Shown here in pieces: positions 1 to 11,976 of a DNA stretch of 64,000 bases. The notes under the pieces were generated by a model. That model saw only the letters and a program-made list of their open reading frames with translations. It ran no database searches and had not been told where the DNA came from. The stretch covers positions 31,038,201 to 31,102,200 of the forward strand of contig NC_079364.1 in NCBI RefSeq assembly GCF_021018895.1, given 5' to 3'. The stretch's first letter is position 1. The number at the start of each line of letters is the position of its first letter. The position numbers and the translations under genes are program-made. Origin of the DNA: Seriola aureovittata. Taxonomy: Eukaryota > Chordata > Actinopteri > Carangiformes > Carangidae.

Positions 1-3000
1 TTGAAGGTGGTTGAGTTGTAGCTGTTTCAGTTGGGGTAGAAGGTCTAGTAGTTGAAGTAGTTGAAGGTGGTTGAGTTGAAACTGTTTTAGTTGGGGTAGG
101 AGGTGTAGTTGTGGAAGTAGTAGTTGAAGTTGGCTGAGTTGTAGCTGTTTCAGTTGGGGTAGAAGGTGTAGTGGTGGAAGTAGTAGTTGAAGGTGGTTGA
201 GTAGTAGCAGTTTTGGTTGTGGTAAAAGGTGTGGTGGTAGTAACAGTGGTTCTTGGTGTTGTAGTCGGAATTGTTGTAGAAGGAGGTGAGGTTTTTGGAC
301 AGACACAACATTTGAATCTAATCTTATAATCAAAACATTGTCCTTGAGGCCATTGTTGGTCATTGTGGCATATGAGGCCCACATCTTTGTTACAAGTTAC
401 AGCTTGTCCCACCTGTGACATGGAAAGTGTTGGGTAAAGAACAGCTCTACACTCGACTTCAGTGGGAAGTGGGCAAATGTGGTAACCAGCAGAGATTACT
501 TTCTGGATAGATTCATCTTCTCCACCGTTAAGGCCTGGTGTGGGTTGGCCAAGATTAATCCATTCTGACCATCCACATGTCATATTATGTCCATCAGGGC
601 AAGGTGCAGGTGTAGTTGGGTGAGAAGTAGTTGTTTCAGTTGTAGTAGAAGGTGTAGTTGTGGAAGTAGTAGTTGAAGGTGGTTGAGTTGTAGGTGTTTC
701 AGTTGTGGTAGAAGGTGTAGTGGTGAAAGTGGTAGTTGAAGGTGGTTGAGTTGTAGCTGTTTCAGTTGTGGTAGAAGGTGTAGTGGTGGAAGTAGTAGTT
801 GAAGGTGGTTGAGTTGAAACTGTTTTAGTTGGGGTAGGAGGTGTAGTTGTGGAAGTAGTAGTTGAAGTTGGCTGAGTTGTAGCCGTTTCAGTTGGGGTAG
901 AAGGTGTAGTGGTTGAAGTAGTAGTTGAAGGTGGCTGAGTTGTAGCCGTTTCAGTTGGGGTAGAAGGTGTAGTGGTGGAAATAGTAGTTGAAGGTGGCTG
1001 AGTTGAAGCTGCTTTAGTTGGGGTAGAAGGTGTAGTGGTGGAAGTAGTAGTTGAAGGTGGCTGAGTTGAAGCTGCTTTAGTTGGGGTAGAAGGTGTAGTG
1101 GTGGAAGTAGTAGTTGAAGATGGCTGAGTTGAAGCTGTTTTAGTTGGAGTTGAAGGTGTCGTGGTTGAAGTAGTAGTTGAAGGTGGTTGAGTTGTAGCTG
1201 TTTCAGTTGGGGTAGAAGGTTTAGTGGTAGAAGTAGTAGTTGAAGGTGGTTGAGTAGTAGCAGTTTTGGTTGTGGTAAAAGGTGTGGTGGTAGTAACAGT
1301 GGTTCTTGGTGTTGTAGTCGGAATTGTTGTAGAAGGAGGTGAGGTTTTTGGACAGACACAACATTTGAATCTAATCTTATAATCAAAACATTGTCCTTGA
1401 GGCCCTTGTTGGTCATTGTGGCATATGAGGCCCACATCTTTGTTACAAGTTACAGCTTGTCCCACCTGTGACATGGAAAGTGTTGGGTAAAGAACAGCTC
1501 TACATTCGACTTCAGTGGGAAGTGGGCAAATGTGGTAACCAGCAGAGATTACTTTCTGGATAGATTCATCTTCTCCACCGTTAAGGCCTGGTGTGGGTTG
1601 GCCAAGATTAATCCATTCTGACCATCCACATGTCATATTATGTCCATCAGGGCAAGGTGCAGGTGTAGTTGGGTGAGAAGTAGTTGTTTCAGTTGTAGTA
1701 GAAGGTGTAGTTGTGGAAGTAGTAGTTGAAGGTGGTTGAGTTGTAGCTGTTTCAGTTGTGGTAGAAGGTGTAGTGGTGAAAGTGGTAGTTGAAGGTGGTT
1801 GAGTTGTAGCTGTTTCAGTTGTGGTAGAAGGTGTAGTGGTGGAAGTAGTAGTTGAAGGTGGTTGAGTTGAAACTGTTTTAGTTGGGGTAGGAGGTGTAGT
1901 GGTGGAAGTAGTAGTTGAAGTTGGCTGAGTTGTAGCCGTTTCAGTTGGGGTAGAAGGTGTAGTGGTGGAAGTAGTAGTTGAAGGTGGCTGAGTTGAAGCT
2001 GCTTTAGTTGGGGTAGAAGGTGTAGTGGTGGAAGTAGTAGTTGAAGGTGGCTGAGTTGAAGCTGTTTTAGTTGGAGTTGAAGGTGTCGTGGTTGAAGTAG
2101 TAGTTGAAGGTGGTTGAGTTGTAGCTGTTTCAGTTGGGGTAGAAGGTTTAGTGGTAGAAGTAGTAGTTGAAGGTGGTTGAGTAGTAGCAGTTTTGGTTGT
2201 GGTAAAAGGTGTGGTGGTAGTAACAGTGGTTCTTGGTGTTGTAGTCGGAATTGTTGTAGAAGGAGGTGAGGTTTTTGGACAGACACAACATTTGAATCTA
2301 ATCTTATAATCAAAACATTGTCCTTGAGGACCTTGTTGGTCATTGTGGCATATGAGGCCCACATCTTTGTTACAAGTTACAGCTTGTCCCACCTGTGACA
2401 TGGAAAGTGTTGGGTAAAGAACAGCTCTACATTCGACTTCAGTGGGAAGTGGGCAAATGTGGTAACCAGCAGAGATTACTTTCTGGATAGATTCATCTTC
2501 TCCACCATTAAGGCCTGGTGTGGGTTGGCCAAGATTAATCCATTCTGACCATCCACATGTCATATTATGTCCATCAGGGCAAGGTGCAGGTGTAGTTGGG
2601 TGAGAAGTAGTTGTTTCAGTTGTAGTAGAAGGTGTAGTTGTGGAAGTAGTAGTTGAAGGTGGTTGAGTTGTAGCTGTTTCAGTTATGGTAGAAGGTGTAG
2701 TGGTGAAAGTGGTAGTTGAAGGTGGTTGAGTTGTAGCTGTTTCAGTTGTGGTAGAAGGTGTAGTGGTGGAAGTAGTAGTTGAAGGTGGTTGAGTTGTAGC
2801 TGTTTCAGTTGTGGTAGAAGGTGTAGTGGTGAAAGTGGTAGTTGAAGGTGGTTGAGTTGTAGCTGTTTCAGTTGTGGTAGAAGGTGTAGTGGTGGAAGTA
2901 GTAGTTGAAGGTGGTTGAGTTGAAACTGTTTTAGTTGGGGTAGGAGGTGTAGTTGTGGAAGTAGTAGTTGAAGTTGGCTGAGTTGTAGCCGTTTCAGTTG

Positions 3001-6000
3001 GGGTAGAAGGTGTAGTGGTGGAAGTAGTAGTTGAAGGTGGCTGAGTTGAAGCTGCTTTAGTTGGGGTAGAAGGTGTAGTGGTGGAAGTAGTAGTTGAAGA
3101 TGGCTGAGTTGAAGCTGTTTTAGTTGGAGTTGAAGGTGTCGTGGTTGAAGTAGTAGTTGAAGGTGGTTGAGTTGTAGCTGTTTCAGTTGGGGTAGAAGGT
3201 TTAGTGGTAGAAGTAGTAGTTGAAGGTGGTTGAGTAGTAGCAGTTTTGGTTGTGGTAAAAGGTGTGGTGGTAGTAACAGTGGTTCTTGGTGTTGTAGTCG
3301 GAATTGTTGTAGAAGGAGGTGAGGTTTTTGGACAGATACAACATTTGAATCTAATCTTATAATCAAAACATTGTCCTTGAGGACCTTGTTGGTCATTGTG
3401 GCATATGAGGCCCACATCTTTGTTACAAGTTACAGCTTGTCCCACCTGTGACATGGAAAGTGTTGGGTAAAGAACAGCTCTACATTCGACTTCAGTGGGA
3501 AGTGGGCAAATGTGGTAACCAGCAGAGATTACTTTCTGGATAGATTCATCTTCTCCACCGTTAAGGCCTGGTGTGGGTTGGCCAAGATTAATCCATTCTG
3601 ACCATCCACATGTCATATTATGTCCATCAGGGCAAGGTGCAGGTGTAGTTGGGTGAGAAGTAGTTGTTTCAGTTGTAGTAGAAGGTGTAGTTGTGGAAGT
3701 AGTAGTTGAAAGTGGTTGAGTTGTAGCTGTTTCAGTTGTGGTAGAAGGTGTAGTGGTGAAAGTGGTAGTTGAAGGTGGTTGAGTTGTAGCTGTTTCAGTT
3801 GTGGTAGAAGGTGTAGTGGTGGAAGTAGTAGTTGAAGGTGGTTGAGTTGTAGCTGTTTCAGTTGTGGTAGAAGGTGTAGTGGTGAAAGTGGTAGTTGAAG
3901 GTGGTTGAGTTGTAGCTGTTTCAGTTGTGGTAGAAGGTGTAGTGGTGGAAGTAGTAGTTGAAGGTGGTTGAGTTGAAACTGTTTTAGTTGGGGTAGGAGG
4001 TGTAGTTGTGGAAGTAGTAGTTGAAGTTGGCTGAGTTGTAGCCGTTTCAGTTGGGGTAGAAGGTGTAGTGGTGGAAGTAGTAGTTGAAGGTGGCTGAGTT
4101 GAAGCTGCTTTAGTTGGGGTAGAAGGTGTAGTGGTGGAAGTAGTAGTTGAAGATGGCTGAGTTGAAGCTGTTTTAGTTGGAGTTGAAGGTGTCGTGGTTG
4201 AAGTAGTAGTTGAAGGTGGTTGAGTTGTAGCTGTTTCAGTTGGGTTGGAAGGTTTAGTGGTAGAAGTAGTAGTTGAAGGTGGTTGAGTAGTAGCAGTTTT
4301 GGTTGTGGTAAAAGGTGTGGTGGTAGTAACAGTGGTTCTTGGTGTTGTAGTCGGAATTGTTGTAGAAGGAGGTGAGGTTTTTGGACAGACACAACATTTG
4401 AATCTAATCTTATAATCAAAACATTGTCCTTGAGGACCTTGTTGGTCATTGTGGCATATGAGGCCCACATCTTTGTTACAAGTTACAGCTTGTCCCACCT
4501 GTGACATGGAAAGTGTTGGGTAAAGAACAGCTCTACATTCGACTTCAGTGGGAAGTGGGCAAATGTGGTAACCAGCAGAGATTACTTTCTGGATAGATTC
4601 ATCTTCTCCACCGTTAAGGCCTGGTGTGGGTTGGCCAAGATTAATCCATTCTGACCATCCACATGTCATATTATGTCCATCAGGGCAAGGTGCAGGTGTA
4701 GTTGGGTGAGAAGTAGTTGTTTCAGTTGTAGTAGAAGGTGTAGTTGTGGAAGTAGTAGTTGAAGGTGGTTGAGTTGTAGCTGTTTCAGTTATGGTAGAAG
4801 GTGTAGTGGTGAAAGTGGTAGTTGAAGGTGGTTGAGTTGTAGCTGTTTCAGTTGTGGTAGAAGGTGTAGTGGTGGAAGTAGTAGTTGAAGGTGGTTGAGT
4901 TGAAACTGTTTTAGTTGGGGTAGGAGGTGTAGTGGTGGAAGTAGTAGTTGAAGTTGGCTGAGTTGTAGCCGTTTCAGTTGGGGTAGAAGGTGTAGTGGTG
5001 GAAGTAGTAGTTGAAGGTGGCTGAGTTGAAGCTGCTTTAGTTGGGGTAGAAGGTGTAGTGGTGGAAGTAGTAGTTGAAGATGGCTGAGTTGAAGCTGTTT
5101 TAGTTGGAGTTGAAGGTGTCGTGGTTGAAGTAGTAGTTGAAGGTGGTTGAGTTGTAGCTGTTTCAGTTGGGGTAGAAGGTTTAGTGGTAGAAGTAGTAGT
5201 TGAAGGTGGTTGAGTAGTAGCAGTTTTGGTTGTGGTAAAAGGTGTGGTGGTAGTAACAGTGGTTCTTGGTGTTGTAGTCGGAATTGTTGTAGAAGGAGGT
5301 GAGGTTTTTGGACAGACACAACATTTGAATCTAATCTTATAATCAAAACATTGTCCTTGAGGACCTTGTTGGTCATTGTGGCATATGAGGCCCACATTTT
5401 TGTTACAAGTTACAGCTTGTCCCACCTGTGACATGGAAAGTGTTGGGTAAAGAACAGCTCTACATTCTACTTCAGTGGGAAGTGGGCAAATGTGGTAACC
5501 AGCAGAGATTACTTTCTGGATAGATTCATCTTCTCCACCGTTAAGGCCTGGTGTGGGTTGGCCAAGATTAATCCATTCTGACCATCCACATGTCATATTA
5601 TGTCCATCAGGGCAAGGTGCAGGTGTAGTTGGGTGAGAAGTAGTTGTTTCAGTTGTAGTAGAAGGTGTAGTTGTGGAAGTAGTAGTTGAAGTTGGCTGAG
5701 TTGTAGCCGTTTCAGTTGGGGTAGAAGGTGTAGTGGTGGAAGTAGTAGTTGAAGGTGGCTGAGTTGAAGCTGCTTCAGTTGAGGTAGAAGGTGTAGTGGT
5801 GGAAGTAGTAGTTGAAGATGGTTGAGTTGAAGCTGTTTTAGTTGGAGTTGAAGGTGTCGTGGTTGAAGTAGTAGTTGAAGGTGGTTGAGTTGTAGCTGTT
5901 TCAGTTGGGGTAGAAGGTTTAGTGGTAGAAGTAGTAGTTGAAGGTGGTTGAGTAGTAGCAGTTTTGGTTGTGGTAAAAGGTGTGGTGGTAGTAACAGTGG

Positions 6001-9000
6001 TTCTTGGTGTTGTAGTCGGAATTGTTGTAGAAGGAGGTGAGGTTTTTGGACAGACACAACATTTGAATCTAATCTTATAATCAAAACATTGTCCTTGAGG
6101 CCCTTGTTGGTCATTGTGGCATATGAGGCCCACATCTTTGTTACAAGTTACAGCTTGTCCCACCTGTGACATGGAAAGTGTTGGGTAAAGAACAGCTCTA
6201 CACTCGACTTCAGTGGGAAGTGGGCAAATGTGGTAACCAGCAGAGATTACTTTCTGGATAGATTCATCTTCTCCACCGTTAAGGCCTGGTGTGGGTTGGC
6301 CAAGATTAATCCATTCTGACCATCCACATGTCATGTTATGTCCATCAGGGCAAGGTGCAGGTGTAGTTGGGTGAGAAGTAGTTGTTTCAGTTGTAGTAGA
6401 AGGTGTAGTTGTGGAAGTAGTAGTTGAAGGTGGTTGAGTTGTAGCTGTTTCAGTTGTGGTAGAAAGTGTAGTGGTGAAAGTGGTAGTTGAAGGTGGTTGA
6501 GTTGTAGCTGTTTCAGTTGTGGTAGAAGGTGTAGTGGTGGAAGTAGTAGTTGAAGGTGGTTGAGTTGAAACTGTTTTAGTTGGGGTAGGAGGTGTAGTTG
6601 TGGAAGTAGTAGTTGAAGTTGGCTGAGTTGTAGCCGTTTCAGTTGGGGTAGAAGGTGTAGTGGTGGAAGTAGTAGTTGAAGGTGGCTGAGTTGAAGCTGC
6701 TTTAGTTGGGGTAGAAGGTGTAGTGGTGGAAGTAGTAGTTGAAGATGGCTGAGTTGAAGCTGTTTTAGTTGGAGTTGAAGGTGTCGTGGTTGAAGTAGTA
6801 GTTGAAGGTGGTTGAGTTGTAGCTGTTTCAGTTTGGGTAGAAGGTTTAGTGGTAGAAGTAGTAGTTGAAGGTGGTTGAGTAGTAGCAGTTTTGGTTGTGG
6901 TAAAAGGTGTGGTGGTAGTAACAGTGGTTCTTGGTGTTGTAGTCGGAATTGTTGTAGAAGGAGGTGAGGTTTTTGGACAGACACAACATTTGAATCTAAT
7001 CTTATAATCAAAACATTGTCCCTGAGGCCCTTGTTGGTCATTGTGGCATATGAGGCCCACATTTTTGTTACAAGTTACAGCTTGTCCCACCTGTGACATG
7101 GAAAGTGTTGGGTAAAGAACAGCTCTACATTCTACTTCAGTGGGAAGTGGGCAAATGTGGTAACCAGCAGAGATTACTTTCTGGATAGATTCATCTTCTC
7201 CACCGTTAAGGCCTGGTGTGGGTTGGCCAAGATTAATCCATTCTGACCATCCACATGTCATATTATGTCCATCAGGGCAAGGTGCAGGTGTAGTTGGGTG
7301 AGAAGTAGTTGTTTCAGTTGTAGTAGAAGGTGTAGTTGTGGAAGTAGTAGTTGAAGTTGGCTTAGTTGTAGCCGTTTCAGTTGGGGTAGAAGGTGTAGTG
7401 GTGGAAGTAGTAGTTGAAGGTGGCTGAGTTGAAGCTGCTTCAGTTGGGGTAGAAGGTGTAGTGGTGGAAGTAGTAGTTGAAGATGGTTGAGTTGAAGCTG
7501 TTTTAGTTGGAGTTGAAGGTGTCGTGGTTGAAGTAGTAGTTGAAGGTGGTTGAGTTGTAGCTGTTTCAGTTGGGGTAGAAGGTTTAGTGGTAGAAGTAGT
7601 AGTTGAAGGTGGTTGAGTAGTAGCACTTTTGGTTGTGGTAAAAGGTGTGGTGGTAGTAACAGTGGTTCTTGGTGTTGTAGTCGGAATTGTTGTAGAAGGA
7701 GGTGAGGTTTTTGGACAGACACAACATTTGAATCTAATCTTATAATCAAAACATTGTCCTTGAGGCCCTTGTTGGTCATTGTGGCATATGAGGCCCACAT
7801 CTTTGTTACAAGTTACAGCTTGTCCCACCTGTGACATGGAAAGTGTTGGGTAAAGAACAGCTCTACACTCGACTTCAGTGGGAAGTGGGCAAATGTGGTA
7901 ACCAGCAGAGATTACTTTCTGGATAGATTCATCTTCTCCACCGTTAAGGCCTGGTGTGGGTTGGCCAAGATTAATCCATTCTGACCATCCACATGTCATA
8001 TTATGTCCATCAGGGCAAGGTGCAGGTGTAGTTGGGTGAGAAGTAGTTGTTTCAGTTGTAGTAGAAGGTGTAGTTGTGGAAGTAGTAGTTGAAGGTGGTT
8101 GAGTTGTAGCTGTTTCAGTTGTGGTAGAAGGCCTAGTGGTGAAAGTGGTAGTTGAAGGTGGTTGAGTTGTAGCTGTTTCAGTTGTGGTAGAAGGTGTAGT
8201 GGTGGAAGTAGTAGTTGAAGTTGGCTGAGTTGTAGCCGTTTCAGTTGGGGTAGAAGGTGTAGTGGTGGAAGTAGTAGTTGAAGGTGGCTGAGTTGAAGCT
8301 GCTTTAGTTGGGGTAGAAGGTGTAGTGGTGGAAGTAGTAGTTGAAGATGGCTGAGTTGAAGCTGTTTTAGTTGGAGTTGAAGGTGTCGTGGTTGAAGTAG
8401 TAGTTGAAGGTGGTTGAGTTGTAGCTGTTTCAGTTGGGGTAGAAGGTTTAGTGGTAGAAGTAGTTGTTGAAGGTGGTTGAGTAGTAGCAGTTTTGGTTGT
8501 GGTAAAAGGTGTGGTGGTAGTAACAGTGGTTCTTGGTGTTGTAGTCGGAATTGTTGTAGAAGGAGGTGAGGTTTTTGGACAGACACAACATTTGAATCTA
8601 ATCTTATAATCAAAACATTGTCCTTGAGGCCCTTGTTGGTCATTGTGGCATATGAGGCCCACATCTTTGTTACAAGTTACAGATTGTCCCACCTGTGACA
8701 TGGAAAGTGTTGGGTAAAGAACAGCTCTACACTCGACTTCAGTGGGAAGTGGGCAAATGTGGTAACCAGCAGAGATTACTTTCTGGATAGATTCATCTTC
8801 TCCACCGTTAAGGCCTGGTGTGGGTTGGCCAAGATTAATCCATTCTGACCATCCACATGTCATATTATGTCCATCAGGGCAAGGTGCAGGTGTAGTTGGG
8901 TGAGAAGTAGTTGTTTCAGTTGTAGTAGAAGGTGTAGTTGTGGAAGTAGTAGTTGAAGGTGGTTGAGTTGTAGCTGTTTCAGTTGTGGTAGAAGGTGTAG

Positions 9001-11976
9001 TGGTGAAAGTGGTAGTTGAAGGTGGTTGAGTTGTAGCTGTTTCAGTTGTGGTAGAAGGTGTAGTGGTGGAAGTAGTAGTTGAAGGTGGTTGAGTTGAAAC
9101 TGTTTTAGTTGGGGTAGGAGGTGTAGTTGTGGAAGTAGTAGTTGAAGGTGGTTGAGTTGTAGATGTTTCAGTTGGGGTAGAAGGTTTAGTGGTAGAAGTA
9201 GTAGTTGAAGGTGGTTGAGTAGTAGCAGTTTTGGTTGTGGTAAAAGGTGTGGTGGTAGTAACAGTGGTTCTTGGTGTTGTAGTCGGAATTGTTGTAGAAG
9301 GAGGTGAGGTTTTTGGACAGACACAACATTTGAATCTAATCTTATAATCAAAACATTGTCCTTGAAGCCCTTGTTGGTCATTGTGGCATATGAGGCCCAC
9401 ATCTTTGTTACAAGTTACAGCTTGTCCCACCTGTGACATGGAAAGTGTTGGGTAAAGAACAGCTCTACATTCGACTTCAGTGGGAAGTGGGCAAATGTGG
9501 TAACCAGCAGAGATTACTTTCTGGATAGATTCATCTTCTCCACCGTTAAGGCCTGGTGTGGGTTGGCCAAGATTAATCCATTCTGACCATCCACATGTCA
9601 TATTATGTCCATCAGGGCAAGGTGCAGTTGTAGTTGGGTGAGAAGTAGTTGTTTCAGTTGTAGTAGAAGGTGTAGTTGTGGAAGTAGTAGTTGAAGGTGG
9701 TTGAGTTGTAGCTGTTTCAGTTGTGGTAGAAGGCCTAGTGGTGAAAGTGGTAGTTGAAGGTGGTTGAGTTGTAGCTGTTTCAGTTGTGGTAGAAGGTGTA
9801 GTGGTGGAAGTAGTAGTTGAAGGTGGTTGAGTTGAAACTGTTTTAGTTGGGGTAGGAGGTGTAGTTGTGGAAGTAGTAGTTGAAGTTGGCTGAGTTGTAG
9901 CCGTTTCAGTTGGGGTAGAAGGTGTAGTGGTGGAAGTAGTAGTTGAAGGTGGCTGAGTTGAAGCTGCTTTAGTTGGGGTAGAAGGTGTAGTGGTGGAAGT
10001 AGTAGTTGAAGATGGCTGAGTTGAAGCTGTTTTAGTTGGAGTTGAAGGTGTCGTGGTTGAAGTAGTAGTTGAAGGTGGTTGAGTTGTAGCTGTTTCAGTT
10101 GGGGTAGAAGGTTTAGTGGTAGAAGTAGTAGTTGAAGGTGGTTGAGTAGTAGCAGTTTTGGTTGTGGTAAAAGGCGTGGTCGTAGTAACAGTGGTTCTTG
10201 GTGTTGTAGTCGGAATTGTTGTAGAAGGAGGTGAGGTTTTTGGACAGACACAACATTTGAATCTAATCTTATAATCAAAACATTGTCCTTGAGGCCCTTG
10301 TTGGTCATTGTGGCATATGAGGCCCACATCTTTGTTACAAGTTACAGCTTGTCCCACCTGTGACATGGAAAGTGTTGGGTAAAGAACAGCTCTACACTCG
10401 ACTTCAGTGGGAAGTGGGCAAATGTGGTAACCAGCAGAGATTACTTTCTGGATAGATTCATCTTCTCCACCGTTAAGGCCTGGTGTGGGTTGGCCAAGAT
10501 TAATCCATTCTGACCATCCACATGTCATATTATGTCCATCAGGGCAAGGTGCAGGTGTAGTTGGGTGAGAAGTAGTTGTTTCAGTTGTAGTAGAAGGTGT
10601 AGTTGTGGAAGTAGTAGTTGAAGGTGGTTGAGTTGTAGCTGTTTCAGTTGTGGTAGAAGGTGTAGTGGTGAAAGTGGTAGTTGAAGGTGGTTGAGTTGTA
10701 GCTGTTTCAGTTGTGGTAGAAGGTGTAGTGGTGGAAGTAGTAGTTGAAGGTGGTTGAGTTGAAACTGTTTTAGTTGGGGTAGGAGGTGTAGTTGTGGAAG
10801 TAGTAGTTGAAGTTGGCTGAGTTGTAGCCGTTTCAGTTGGGGTAGAAGGTGTAGTGGTGGAAGTAGTAGTTGAAGGTGGCTGAGTTGAAGCTGCTTTAGT
10901 TGGGGTAGAAGGTGTAGTGGTGGAAGTAGTAGTTGAAGATGGCTGAGTTGAAGCTGTTTTAGTTGGAGTTGAAGGTGTCGTGGTTGAAGTAGCAGTTGAA
11001 GGCGGTTGTGTTGTAGTAGTCACAGTTGTAGTAGAAGGTACAGTGGTTGACGTTATAGTTGAAGGTGGTTTAGTTGTACTTGTTTCAGTTGGTGTAGAAG
11101 GTTTAGTGGTGGAAGCGGTAGTTAAAGGTGGCTGAGTTGTAGCTGTTTCAGTTGTGGTAGAAGGTGTAGTTGTGGAAGTAGTAGTTGATGGTGGCTGAGT
11201 TGAAGCTGTTTTAGTTGGGGTACTAGTAGTTGAAGGTGGCTGAGTTGCAATAGTAGTACTTATAGGACTCTGTGTCGTGTTGCATTGTGGTGTCTTGCAA
11301 CACTTTACTTTTATCTCATAATCTAAACATATGGGGGGTATTTGTAAGATGTTCTTACACACAAGACCTATTTGTTTGTTACATGTTACCGTTTGCTTTA
11401 ATTGTTGTAATGGAACCCCTGGATAATGTACAGCCTGACACTCCACTGCTACTGGATTATCACAAATGTCATATCCTTTCTGGATGATACTTTTGATGCT
11501 TTCATTGTCCCCACCTCCAGGGCCATATTCAGGGTAATCTGCACTTATCCATTTTGACCAGAAGCATATTTCCTGGCAAGGTGTTTTGGTAACATGTCTT
11601 GTTGTTGTTGGTATTACTGGGGGCTTTGTGGTTGAGCTTGGAGGTATTGACGATGGAGCAGGCTTTGTTGGGCATGCACTATAGTCACAACACATAACTC
11701 TGATTTGATAGTTAAAGCACAATGGCAGTGGCCCTGACTGGTCTTCATTTCTGCATGTCAGCCCCTTAGCTAGATTACATTGCACCACTTGTCCCACATT
11801 GTCAATGGACACATTCGGGAATTTCTCTGCCCTGCACTGGATCTGGCTTGGCACATCACATATCTTGTGTCCTGCCGCTTTGATGTTTTGGTAAGTTTCA
11901 TTGTCTCCTCCTGGAGTTCCCAGTGTGGGAAAGCTGGTATCATACCATGGCGACCATTCACAAGGACTGCATGTGA
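1..11976 (-). CDS. muc5-like: Giant central mucin exon: CysD modules alternating with PTS tandem repeats
   Basis: One reading frame stays open for the whole 11,976 bases and runs off the left edge. It starts [11 protein letters not shown] (CysD 14), passes CysD 13, then a mixed PTS segment, then twelve nearly identical CysD units. PTS is built on the 21-residue unit [21 protein letters not shown] and close variants (TASTQ, KTAST, PTKAA), a dense substrate for mucin-type O-glycosylation. Two AG acceptors exist 12 bases apart (exon start 11976 or 11988), both in frame. All unit spacings are multiples of three, which confirms the frame. Other open frames here, rich in Leu/Gln, are out-of-frame shadows. 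Confidence 0.93.

Noticed and set aside
580..10329. Ten tandem ATG-initiated Leu/Gln-rich open frames on the minus strand
   Set aside because: They are the neighbouring frame of the mucin PTS array. The true frame (Thr/Ser/Pro with CysD cysteines) is continuous for 11,976 bases and joins upstream exons in phase; the Leu/Gln frames stop in every CysD.
1..11250. CRISPR-like or satellite array
   Set aside because: The regular repeats are coding, in frame with a mucin, and made of CysD plus 63-bp units; there are no unique spacers and the genome is vertebrate.
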